The translations under genes were made by a program, and so were the position numbers. A stretch of DNA of 64,000 nt. It comes from Nocardiopsis_B sediminis. GTDB taxonomy: Bacteria > Actinomycetota > Actinomycetes > Streptosporangiales > Streptosporangiaceae. The notes beneath the pieces were generated by a model that ran no database searches, was not told the origin of the DNA, and saw nothing but the letters and a program-made list of their open reading frames with translations. The stretch is from contig NZ_JBHSBH010000001.1 of NCBI RefSeq assembly GCF_042650565.1, forward strand, positions 1 through 64,000, read 5' to 3'. Positions 33,483 through 43,700 of the stretch are shown in pieces (position 1 is the stretch's first letter; each line of letters opens with the position of its first letter).

Positions 33483-34145
33483 TCAGGCCGCGGGGGCCTC
33501 GGTGACGTCGACGACGGTGCCGGCGTCGCAGTCGGCGGCGATCGTCGTGAGGGCGTCCTGCTCGGCGGGGTCGGCGGCCAGGCCCCAGCGCAGCTTCACC
33601 GCGACCCACTCGCTGATGTAGCGGCAGTGGACCTCGGCCGACGGCGGCAGCCATGTGGCCGGGTCCTGGTCGGCCTTGGACCGGTTGGCGGCGGCGGTGA
33701 CGGCGACCAGGGAGCGCGGGTCGCCCAGGTCGTTGGCGTAGTCGCGGCGCCGGTCGGCGTCCCAGGCCGATGCGCCGCTGTCCCAGGCCTCGGCGAGGGG
33801 GACCATGTGGTCGATGTCGAGCCGGCGCGGGTCCGAGTGGGTGACGCCGTCGTAGTAGGAGGTCCACTCCCCTCCCTGCAACTGGCAGCGCGCGTCGACG
33901 ACCGGGGCGGTCACGGCCTCCTCGATCAGCACCTCATAGCGGGTGTTGCACCCGTCACTGTCGGTGTCCACCCAGTGCCGGAAGGCGTTGCGCTCGTAGC
34001 CGGTGCGGTCCTCCTCCGCGGTCGTCAGCGAGGCGACCGCGTCGGTCAGGGGCAGGGTGAGGGTTTCGGCCTGGGCGGCGGCGGGGGTGAGCACCACAGC
34101 GGCGGCGAGGGTACCGGCGGCGACGACGGTCGAGAGACGCTTCAC
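33483..34145 (-). CDS. Secreted HNH nuclease, DUF1524 type
   Basis: A 220-residue secreted nuclease. The signal peptide (hydrophobic run after MKRLSTV, cleavage near AAAQAE) leads to a mature domain of the GmrSD-C/DUF1524 HNH type. The active-site word is DIDHMVPLAEAWDSG (the DHVVPL pattern), followed by RSLVAVTAAANRSKADQDP with the conserved Asn, and KxxxP-like ending. Cysteines at CNTRYE, ARCQLQ, HCRYIS and DCDAG could form disulfides outside the cell. Such proteins probably degrade DNA outside the cell for nutrients or defence. The GTG at 34145 follows GGAG at about five bases. Confidence 0.88.
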   Translation of the reverse strand: MKRLSTVVAAGTLAAAVVLTPAAAQAETLTLPLTDAVASLTTAEEDRTGYERNAFRHWVDTDSDGCNTRYEVLIEEAVTAPVVDARCQLQGGEWTSYYDGVTHSDPRRLDIDHMVPLAEAWDSGASAWDADRRRDYANDLGDPRSLVAVTAAANRSKADQDPATWLPPSAEVHCRYISEWVAVKLRWGLAADPAEQDALTTIAADCDAGTVVDVTEAPAA

Positions 34146-34615
34146 ACGTGCTCCATTCGGCTCGACTGATTCGGCGAGCCGAATCGTGTCCGCGCGCCTA
34201 CTCAGCGAAACCGCTCCCCGTTGTCATCGCCGCCGTGACCGGGCGGGAAGGCGGGGCAGAGGCGCCGATAGCGGGGCATGGCGCCCCCGCTGCCGGCGGC
34301 GGACCCCGGGATTCGGCCGCGCATCCACTGCCGTTCCCGCCGGGAAGGAATTCCCGCGGCGGACGCCGCCCGGAGCGACGGCCCGCGATTTGACGTCGGC
34401 AGGCCGGAGACCTCGCGTCTCCGTCGGCGGCCCGGTCCGGCCGTCCGGCGTTCCCCCGTGCCGGTGACCGGCGGTGATACCCCCGGGTCCGCGGTCCGCG
34501 GCGGGGCCGGGGCGCGGTCGGCCCGGGGTGGTCGGCCCGTCCGGCCCCCGCCGTCCCCAACCGCCCGTTGTCGCGTTCCCGATGCAGGACCGGGGGCGGC
34601 GGCTAGCATGGCCTC
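34146..34615. other. Intergenic, no gene seen
   Basis: About 470 bp between the divergent HNH nuclease and LysE genes. The word TTCGGC/GCCGAA repeats near 34160-34182 and could be a small inverted repeat near the nuclease promoter. The rest shows nothing. Confidence 0.3.
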
Positions 34616-35266
34616 ATGTCGGGCGTCGAGTGGCTCTCGTTCGTGGCCGCCGCTGCCGTGGTGGCCGTCTCCCCCGGTGCCAATCAGCTCCTCGCCCTGC
34701 ACAACGCCCTGCGGCACGGCGCCGCCCACGCCGTCGTCGCCCTCGCCGGCCGGTTCACGGCGTTCCTGGTGCTGCTCGCCGCCACCGTCGCGGGCCTCGG
34801 CGCCCTTCTCCTGGCATCGGAGGCCGCGTTCACCGCGGTGAAGTGGTGCGGGGTCGCCTACCTGCTGTATCTGGGCGCACGGTTGCTCTGGCGCAGCCGG
34901 GCCCCCGCCACCGACGGGCCGGGCGGCCCCGATGGCTCGGCGTCGCCGCCCGGCCCCGCCCCGAGCCGGTGGGACCTCACGCGCGGGGAGTTCCTGGTCG
35001 CGTTGTCCAACCCCAAGGCGATGCTGCTGTTCGCGGCCTTCCTCCCGCAGTTCACCGACCGTGCGGCGGGCGCGGTCCCCGGCCAGCTCGCGGTCCTGGG
35101 CGCCGCCTACATCGGGGTCGAGGCCCTCGCGGCGCTCGGCTACGCGGGGGTCGGCGGGCGCCTGTCGCGGTCCGGCCTCTCCGCCGGCGCCCGGCGGCTC
35201 GCCGACCGCGCCGCCGGGACCGCGTTCCTCGCCCTGGCCGCCTCGCTGGCCACCGCGCGCCGATGA
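34616..35266 (+). CDS. LysE-family exporter (RhtB-like)
   Basis: A 216-residue membrane protein of the LysE/RhtB translocator family, which exports amino acids. VAVSPGANQLLALHNALRHG near residue 16 is the family signature, and EFLVALSNPKAMLLFAAFLPQF is the second conserved block. Five to six hydrophobic helices. The middle loop (about residues 97-118) is Pro/Gly-rich and longer than usual. The start at 34616 has no clear ribosome site, but TAGCAT lies eight bases before, so the message may be leaderless. The substrate is unknown. Confidence 0.88.
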   Translation: MSGVEWLSFVAAAAVVAVSPGANQLLALHNALRHGAAHAVVALAGRFTAFLVLLAATVAGLGALLLASEAAFTAVKWCGVAYLLYLGARLLWRSRAPATDGPGGPDGSASPPGPAPSRWDLTRGEFLVALSNPKAMLLFAAFLPQFTDRAAGAVPGQLAVLGAAYIGVEALAALGYAGVGGRLSRSGLSAGARRLADRAAGTAFLALAASLATARR

Positions 35267-35322
35267 GCGCGTCCCCGCCCGCCCCGCCGGGCGACCGGCC
35301 GCTCCGGCGGACGGGGACGCGC
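35267..35322. terminator. Bidirectional terminator
   Basis: GCGCGTCCCCG (35267-35277) pairs with CGGGGACGCGC (35312-35322), 11 bp, with more pairing inside. It stands between the LysE and fatty-acyl-AMP ligase stops. Confidence 0.6.
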
Positions 35323-35327
35323 CAGGG

Positions 35328-37061
35328 TCAGCGCCGGTACTCCCCCGCCAGGTAGCGCTCCCGGCACAGCGACCGCTGGAGCTTGCCGCTGGAGGTCTTG
35401 GGCAGGGTCGCCTTGGGGACCAGGACGAAGTCGTGCACCGTGACACCGTGGTGCTCGGCCACGGCCCGGCGGGCGGCGGCGCGCACGCGTTCGGCGTCGT
35501 CGCCCTCCAGTGCGGTGCCCGGAGCGCGCTCGGCGACGACCACGAGCCGCTCCCGGCCCCCGGCGTCCACCGGAACGGCGGCGATGTGCCCGCGCCGCAG
35601 CCCCTGTGTGGCGTTCTCCACGCACACCTCGACATCGGCCGGGTGGTGGTTGCGGCCGTCGATGATGATGACGTCCTTGATACGGCCGACCACGAACAGG
35701 TCACCGCCGTCGGTGAACCCGAGGTCACCGGTGCGCAGCCAGTCCTGCTCGGGCGCGCCGACGAGGCCGGCCCCGAAGGCGTCGGCCGCGGCGGCGTGCT
35801 CCCCGTGGTAGCCGGCCGCGATCACGGGCCCGCGCACCCAGATCTCGCCGACGTGACGGTCGGCCAGCTCGATGCACGTCTCGGGGTCGACGATCGCGAT
35901 GTCCTCCCCCCAGGCGATACCGCAGGAGACGACCCCCCGGGCCTCGCCGGGCGCGTCGGCCGGCGCCGGAACGGCCTGCCCCTTGGCCAGTTCGCGGCGG
36001 TCGCAGGAGAAGACCCGCGGTTCCTGCCCGGGCGGGGTGGCGGTGACCATGATGGTCGCCTCGGCGAGCCCGTAGGAGGGGGCGTGGGCGCCGGGGCGGA
36101 ACCCCAGGGGCGCGAACGCCTCGGTGAACCGGCGCAGGCTCTGCTCCCGGACGGGTTCACTCCCGTTGACCAGGGCGGTCACCGACCCCAGGTCGAGTCC
36201 GGCGCGGTCGCTCTCCGGTGCCCGCTCCAGGGCGTCGGCGCACATGCCCAGCGCGAAGTCGGGACCCGGCACGAAGGTCGCGCGGTGCCGCGAGACCAGC
36301 CGCGGCCAGCGCAACGGGTGCTGGACGAAGGCCATGGGGTCGAGGGCGACGACGTGCGCGCCCACGGCCAGCGGGATGGTGACGGCGCTGGCCAGGCCGA
36401 AGTCGTGGAAGAACGGCAGCCACGTGGCCGACACCGACGTGTCGTCGACCCGGAAGGCGGCCGAGCACTGGTCGGCGGTGTGGGCGAGGTTGGCGTGGGT
36501 GACCCGGACGCCGCGCGGCCGGGCGGTGGAGCCGGAGGTGTACTGGAGGTAGGCCAGGGTGTCGCCGGGCGGGTCCTCGGGCTCCCACGATCCGGCGTCC
36601 CCCCGGCCCATCGTGGTCACGTCCAGCACGGGCCGGGCCTCCGCCAGGCCGGCGTCGTGCAGGTAGCCCGCGATCGCCCCGGCCAGCGCCCCGTCGGCGA
36701 GCACGGCGGCCGGGCCGGCGTCGGCCAGCAGCGCGTTCAGGCGGTCGTTGGGCCGGAAGGGGTGCGGGGGGTGCAGGGGGACGGCGCACACGCCCGCGAA
36801 GAGGCAGCCGAGGAATGCGGCGACGTAGCCGTGGCCCTGGGTGCACATGATGGCGACCACCTCGCCGGGTGCGCAGGCGGCGCGCAGGGCGACGGCGACC
36901 TCGCGGGCACGCAGGTCGGTCTCGACGTAGGTCCAGGTGGTCTCGTGTCCGGCGGGGTCCGCTGCGAAGTCCGCGAACGTCATGGCCGGGGCGTCTGGGC
37001 GCCTGTTGACGTGCCCGCGGAACCGCGTGATGAGCTGCGGTGGAGTCGGGTGGGCCGGCAT
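35328..37061 (-). CDS. Fatty-acyl-AMP ligase (FadD32-like)
   Basis: A 577-residue adenylate-forming enzyme of the FAAL type. The P-loop QYTSGSTARPRGVRVTHANL is intact (compare the degenerate synthetase at 12648-14555). WLPFFHDFGLASA, the conserved FAAL word in the N-terminal part, YGLAEATIM and LRTGDLGF are present, and KTSSGKLQR at the C-terminus carries the catalytic Lys. FAALs make acyl-AMP and pass the chain to an ACP instead of CoA. The start at 37061 has AAGGA about eleven bases upstream; 37073 is an alternative. It lies downstream of the PKS and ACP on the same strand, which fits the role of loading the fatty-acid starter. Confidence 0.92.
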   Translation of the reverse strand: MPAHPTPPQLITRFRGHVNRRPDAPAMTFADFAADPAGHETTWTYVETDLRAREVAVALRAACAPGEVVAIMCTQGHGYVAAFLGCLFAGVCAVPLHPPHPFRPNDRLNALLADAGPAAVLADGALAGAIAGYLHDAGLAEARPVLDVTTMGRGDAGSWEPEDPPGDTLAYLQYTSGSTARPRGVRVTHANLAHTADQCSAAFRVDDTSVSATWLPFFHDFGLASAVTIPLAVGAHVVALDPMAFVQHPLRWPRLVSRHRATFVPGPDFALGMCADALERAPESDRAGLDLGSVTALVNGSEPVREQSLRRFTEAFAPLGFRPGAHAPSYGLAEATIMVTATPPGQEPRVFSCDRRELAKGQAVPAPADAPGEARGVVSCGIAWGEDIAIVDPETCIELADRHVGEIWVRGPVIAAGYHGEHAAAADAFGAGLVGAPEQDWLRTGDLGFTDGGDLFVVGRIKDVIIIDGRNHHPADVEVCVENATQGLRRGHIAAVPVDAGGRERLVVVAERAPGTALEGDDAERVRAAARRAVAEHHGVTVHDFVLVPKATLPKTSSGKLQRSLCRERYLAGEYRR

Positions 37062-37659
37062 GCCGGTGGTCATCCTTTCGTGGCTGTCCGGCGCCGCGGC
37101 GTGTGGGCACGCGCGCGGAACCGGGGCGGTCGCTGTCGCTACGGGGGCGGCCGGGCGTGAGAGGGCCCGGAGTCGTCGGCCCGGCGCGGGAGGGGATCCG
37201 GCTCGGGCGGTGCAGGCGGGCGGCGCCGGAGAGGGGAGGGGTGCCGGTAGGGGTCCCGGGACGGGGACGGGTCGGCACCGGACGGCGGCGGCACGATGGT
37301 GGGACGGCGGCGCCTGAGGGGACGCCGGCGGGTGCGGGGGCGGGGACGTGCCCCGCGGAGGCGGTATCGCTGCATGCGCACACGTGGCCCGGCCCGGATG
37401 TCGGCGGTGCGGCGCCGCGCCGGCCTCCGCCGCCGGGCGGCACCGTGGCCTCCGGCGCCGCGGGCCCGCTGTCGCCACAGGAGTCCTGCGGGCTGCGCGG
37501 CGGCCCCGCACCACGACCACGACGGAGCGGGGCACGTCATCGCCGGCGCTGCTCCGTCACCGTGGCCGCAACGGTCTCCAGGGTCCCGCCGTCGCCACAC
37601 TGGCCCGACGGGCCGCGCGGCGGCCCCGCACGGCGGCCGCGATGGGGCGGGGGCGCGGG
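37062..37659. other. Spacer between the PKS and FAAL genes
   Basis: About 600 bp with no gene, unusual inside a biosynthetic operon. It carries degenerate copies of the PKS 3' end (see the repeat entry) and very G-rich stretches. No clear promoter for the FAAL gene was found, so cotranscription is uncertain. Confidence 0.45.
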
Positions 37660-37740
37660 TCATCGCGGCCCCTGCTCCGTCACGGTGGCCGCGATGTGGG
37701 CGGCGAGGCCGCCCAGGGTGCCGTCGGCCCACACGAGTTT
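37441..37740. repeat. Degenerate ~120-bp repeats reaching into the PKS 3' end
   Basis: Related units start with CACCGTGGCC at 37441 and 37558 and with CACGGTGGCC at 37681. The last lies inside the PKS stop region. GTCGCCACA at 37471 and 37591 is exactly 120 bp apart, as are GGCTGCGCGG and GGCCGCGCGG (37491 and 37611). Identity is partial, with small indels. They look like decayed tandem copies of the DNA that encodes the PKS C-terminus. Confidence 0.6.
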
Positions 37741-40700
37741 GGCGGGGACGCGCACGCCGAGGCGCTGCTCGACGCGGGTGCGCAGCTCCAGGGCGCGCAG
37801 CGAGTCGACGCCGAGGTCGGTGAGGCGGGCATCGCCGCCGATGTCGCGCGCACCCGCGCCGAGGATGTCGCGCAGCTCGGCGGCCAGGTGCTCGGTGACC
37901 AGCTCGGCGGCGCGGGCGCCCCCGGCGGCGCGCACCCGCCCGAGCAGGCCGGTGTCGCGCGCGTCGTCCACCCGGCCCGTTCCCTCGCCCACCATGTCGG
38001 CGAAGTAGGGGGAGGCCGCGGCGTGGGGCATGGTCTTGCTCCACAGGTCGGCATCGGCGGGCAGGTAGCCCGTACACGTGCGGTCGTGGCGCAGCAGCCG
38101 GTCGATCGCCGCTATCCCCTCCTCCGGGGTGATCATGGTGTACCCCTGCCGGGCCAGGTGCGCCCCGGCCCCGAGGTCGGCCCAGGCGCCCCAGGCGATG
38201 CTGGTGGCGGTCAGCCCTTGGGCGCGCCGCCAGGTGGCCAGGGCGTCGAGCCAGGCGTTGGCCGCGGCGTAGCCGGCCTGCCCGGGCGGGGCGACCAGGG
38301 CCGCGGCCGAGGAGAACGCCAGCCACCAGTCCAGGTCGCGGCCGGCGGTGGCCTGGTGCAGCCGCCAGGCGCCTTCGGCCTTGGGCCGCCACGTGCGGTC
38401 GAGGGTGGCGTCGTCGAGCAGGGCGACGGTGCCGTCGGCGATGACGGCCGCGGCGTGCGCGGCGCCGCGCAGGGGCACCCCTCCCGCCTCGGCCTCGGCG
38501 ACCAGCCGTTCGGCGGTGCCGGGCGCGGCGATGTCGCCGGGCACGACGCGGACGTCGGTTCCCCCGGCGCGCAGCCCGGCGACGGCCTCCTCGGCCGCGG
38601 GCCCGGGCGCGTTGCGGCCGTTGAGGACCACCCGGGTGGCCCCGTTCGCGGCGAGGTGGGCGGCCAGGCGCAGCCCGATCCCGCCCAGCCCCCCGGTGAT
38701 GACGTAGGCGCCGTCGCGCACGACGGGCACGTCGGCGGGGTCGGTGACGGCGTCGGCCGTGCCGTCCGGTCCGGGCAGGGTCAGGACCAGCTTGCCGGTG
38801 TGGGCGGCGGCCGCCATCGTCCGAAACGCCGGGACCGCCTCGGCCAGCGGCAGGGCGGTGACCGGCAGGACCGGGAGGCGCCCGGCGGCCAGCTCCGCGG
38901 CGACCTCGGCGATCAGCTCGGCGAGCAGGTCGGGGCGGTCGGCGGCGATGCGCGCCAGGTCGACGCCGGCGAAGGAGATGCTGTTGCGGAAGGGCGCGGG
39001 GTCGATGCCGGCCCCGGAGTGGATGTCGCGCTTGCCGATCTCGATGAAGCGGCCGCCCACCCGTAGGGCCGCCATGCCGGCCCGCTGCGCGGGGCCGGTG
39101 AGGCTGTTGAGGACCACGTCCACCCCGGCGCCGCCGGTGGCCTGGCGCGCCTGGTCGGCGAAGTCGAGGGTCCGGGAGTCCATGACGTGCTCGACGCCCA
39201 TGGCGCGCAGCAGGTGGCGCTTGGCCTCGCTGCCCGCGGTCGCCAGCACCCGGGCGCCCATGGCGCGGGCCACGTGGAGCGCGGCGAGGCCGACCCCGCC
39301 GGTCGCGCAGTGGATGAGCACGGTCTCGCCGGGGCGGGGCCGCGCCAGGTGGCGGAGGGCGTACCAGGCGGTGACGTAGGCGCAGGGCAGCGCGGCGGCG
39401 TCGGTGAGGTCCAGTCCGGCGGGCAGCGGGAGGACGGTGCCCGCCGGTACGGTGACGTGCCCGCGCAGGGCGCCGTCGGCCATCAGGGCGACCCGGTCGC
39501 CCGGGGCGAGCCCCGGCACACCGGGCCCGACGCGCTCGACGGTCCCGGCGGCGTCGGCGCCGAGGGGGCGCACGCCCGGGTACACGCCCATGGCCTGGAG
39601 GACGTCGGCGTAGTTGAGGCCCGCGGCGTGCACCCGCACCTCGGCCTCGCCGGGTCCGGGCGCGCGGCGCGCGGCCAGGGCCGGTTCCAGGCTGGCGAGG
39701 TCGCCGGGGGTGCGCACGCGCAGGGCGACGGTGGTGCGGCCGGGATCGCAGGGGGTGCGTCGGCGCTCGTCGGGGCTGAGGGGGGCGCGGCGCAGCCGGG
39801 CGGTGTGGCGGCGCCCGGCCCGCAGGGCGACGTCGGGGTCGGTGCCGCCGCTGAGGAGCTCTTCGGCGATGCGGGCGGGCGGGGTCGCGGTGTCGGTGTC
39901 GATGTGGACGATGTCGAGTTCGGGGTGCTCGTGGCCGGCGGTGCGGGTGAGCGCGCGCAACGGGGCCTGGTCCACGGCGAGCCCCTCCCCCGGCGACACG
40001 GGGCAGGCGTCGGTGGTGACAACGGCGAGCCGGGGCAGGCGCCCGGTGTCGTCGGCGACGAGCCGGCGCAGAAGACCCAGCACCGCGCCGACCCGCGCAC
40101 GGGCACGCCCGGGGTCGGGAACGGGGGTCGGCGGGGCCGTGACGACGACGATGCCCCGCAGGTCGCCGGGGTGGTCGTGCAGGACATCGGGGAGGGTGCC
40201 GTCATAGGACAGCTCAACGATGGTGACGGCCCCGCCGCGGTCGATGATGTGATCCCTGATGCCCGCAGCGAGCACCGCCCCGGGCTCGGCGAGCACCGTC
40301 CACGCCCCGATGGATACGTCGCCCTCCCCGGGACCGGCGATGTCCACCCGGCACGCACCGCCGTCATCCGTCCCAGTGGCGGTACCCTCGACGCGCCCCC
40401 CGGCGGCACCGACAGCGGCGCCCGCGACGCCCCCCGGAAGCACGCTCCCGGCGAGGACGGCACCCGGCTCGGCGAACGCCGCCCCGGCGCCCGAGATGGT
40501 CGCCTCCCCAGCGACGACCGCGTCAGCTCGGGAGACACCGCCGTCATCCGCTCCGGCGGGTACAGCGACGACGCGCCCGCCCTTGGCACCCCCCGCAGCG
40601 GCCGCCGTGGCGCCGACGGCGGCCCCTGTAACGGTGCCCGCAGCCGTGGCCCCGGCGAGGACGTCATCGGCACCCGCCACGGAGAGCGCCGCTGGGGCGG

Positions 40701-43700
40701 GGCCGGATTCGGCGCGTGCCGGGACGGCGAGGGTCTCACCGAGGGTGAGGTGCTCGGGGCCTTGCGCGACCTCGACCGTCCCGGTGGCCGTGTCGGCAGG
40801 GGGCACAGAGCCGGCACCGCCCGAGAGACATGCGGCCGCGCCGATACCGGTCAGGCCGTCGGCCTCCCCCACGGCCGCGGTGAGGGACGGGGCCGGGCTT
40901 TCCGACCAGACGATGCAGTGGAGGCGTTCGGCGAGGTGGGGGTGGTCGTCGGTGTCGACGACGATGCGGACGTCCTCGGCGTCGAGCAGCGGTGTGCCGT
41001 CGTCGGACCGTAGGCGGAACCGGCCGGTCACGCTGCCGGAGGCGGTGCGACGGCCGTGGATCTCGCAGTGCGCGCCAGCGCCGACCAGGCCGTGTAGCCG
41101 GACCCTGCCGACGGCGTTGGGCAGGCCCACACGGCCGTCGAGCATCCGGTCCAGCAGCGGGGCGGCGAAAAGCTGGAGGCAGGCGTCCAGGAGCAGGGGG
41201 TTGAGGGTGCAGGCAGCGGCGGCGGTGCGGGCGGCGGAGGCCACGGCCAGCCGCCCCACGGCCGCGACGGTGTCCGCGGGAGCGTCGGCGGGCATCCGCA
41301 CGGCGCGGACGCCGCGGAAGAGCGGACCCAGGCCGATGGGGGTGCGGTCCAGCCGGCAGTAGAACTCCTCGGCGGTGATCTCGTGGGAACCGTCGCCGTC
41401 GGGAGACGGCGCGTCTGGGGCCCGGTCGCCGCTGGAAGGCGCGGTGGCCGGGACGGTACGCCCCTCAACGTGCGCCGTGTCCGGGGTACCATCCCCCGTC
41501 GGGCACGCCGCGTCCAAGGCGTCGCCCCCCTCCCGGTAGGCCGCGTTGACAGGACGGGCATCGGCCTCCCGGCCCCCGGCCGCGGGGGGCCGGCCGGTGT
41601 GGTGGAGGCGGGCCGATGCGGTGCGGACCCACTCGGCGCCCTCTTTAGCGAAGACGGAGAAGGCCGCGGTGCCGCCGCCGACGTCCAGGTCGGCGCGGGT
41701 CGATACGAGCGTGTGCTCGTCGACGGCGAGGAAGGTCTCGAGCCGCAGGCCGGTGACCTCGATGTCGGTCTGGTCGGCCGTGAAGACGGTGCAGGCGGCG
41801 GTGACCGCCATCTCGACGTAGGCGGCCAAGGGCACGAACACCACCCCGTTGAACCGGTGGTCGCCCAGCCACGGGAGTTCGGCGGTGCCGATGTCGGCGT
41901 TCCACACATGGCGGCCGTGGTCGTCGGGCAGGACGGTGTGGACGCCCAGGAGCGGGTGGTGCGGCGCGCCCCGGTGCACCGCGCCGTCGGCCGGGGGCAG
42001 CAGGAACGTGTGGTGGTCCCAGGCGCTGGGCGGCAGGTCGGCGGCGTGGGCGCGCCCGGGGTGGGCGCGGTCCCAGGCGACGGGGGTTCCGGCGCAGTGG
42101 AGGGCCCCGACCCGGGCGCGCAGCGCGGTGGGGCCGTCCTCGTCGCGGCGCAGGGAGGGCAGCGCGGTGACGGTGCGCCCGGCCGCGCGGGCGGTCGCCT
42201 CGACGGCGCGGGTCAGCAGCGGGTGGGGGGCGAGTTCGACGAACACGCGGTGGCCGTCGTCGACGAGTGCCCGCACCGCGGAGTCGAAGCGCACGGGGCG
42301 GCGCAGGTTGTCGGCCCAGTAGGCGGCGTCGAAGGCGGGCACGGCGCGGGGGTCGGGATCGACCGTGCCGTAGCACCGCACGTCCGGCCTGCCGGGCCGG
42401 ATCCCGGACAGCGCCGCGGTGATGCCGTCCAAGAGGGGGTCGACCGCGGGCGAGTGGGAGGCGACGTCGACGGCGACCCGGCGGGCGGGGGCGCCGCCGT
42501 CCTGCCAGACGCCGATCAGCCGGTCGACCTCGGCGGGTGGACCGGCCACGACCGTGGACTCCGGGGAGTTGCGGACGGCGACCACGACCCCGGCCGCGCC
42601 GTGGACGTCGAGCGCGCGCTCGACGTCGTCGCCGGAGAGCTCGACGGCGGCCATGGCGCCATCGCCGCGCAGCCCCGCCAGCAGGGCCGACCGGCGGCAG
42701 ATGACCGCCACGCCGTCGGCGAGGCCGAGTGCCCCCGACACGACGGCGGCGGCGGCCTCGCCCATGGAGTGGCCGACGACGGCGCCGGGCTCGACCCCGT
42801 GGGAACGCCACACGGCGGCGAGCGCGACCTGGAAGGCGAACAGGGTCGGCTGGACGCGATCGATGCCCGCGACGGCCGTCTCGCCCGCCAGCGCATCGCG
42901 GACGGAGAACCCGGCCTCGGCGCGCACGAGCGGATCGACGGCGTCGACGGCCGCGGCGAACGCGGGCTCGCCGCGCAGGAGCCCGGCACCCATCCCGGCC
43001 CACTGCGAGCCCTGCCCCGAGAACACCCACACGGGCGGTCGCCCCCCTGCGGCGGGGGCGGTACCGTGGGCGATGCCCGCCGCCGGGTCGCCGTCGCCGG
43101 TGGCGGCGGCGCGCAGCCGTCGGGCGAGCCCGGCGTGGTCGTCGGCGACGACGGCGATGCGGGCGGGGCGGTGCGTCCTGCGGCGGGCCAGCGCGTGCCC
43201 GATGTCGGCGAGGGGCACGTCGGAGCCGTCGGTCTCCACCCACGCGGCCAGCCGCAGCGCGGTGGCGCGGGCGGCGGCGGGGGTGGCGGCCGAGATCGGG
43301 AACACGAGGGGCGGGCTCGCGTCAAGGCCGGCCGCGGCGGCGGTGACGTCGGCGGATCGCTCTTCCGGACGGTGCGGACGCCCGCCGCCCGGCTCATCGG
43401 CACCTTCCTCGTGAGCGACACCGCCATGACGGCGATCGTGTCCGCGCATGTCAGCGGTGTTCTGGACCGGCCCGCCGCCGCCAGCGGCCAGCGGGGTGCC
43501 GCGCCGCTCCGGGGGGCTTTCGACGATGGCGTGGGCGTTGGTGCCGCTGAGGCCGAAGGAGGAGACGGCCGCCAGACGCGCGGCCCCGGGCACCGGCCAC
43601 GGGACGGTCGCGCCGGGGACGAACAGCCCGGTGCCCTCGGCGGCGATCTCGGGGTTCCAGCTGCGGAAGTGCGGGGTGGCCGGGACGGCGCCGTGGCGCA

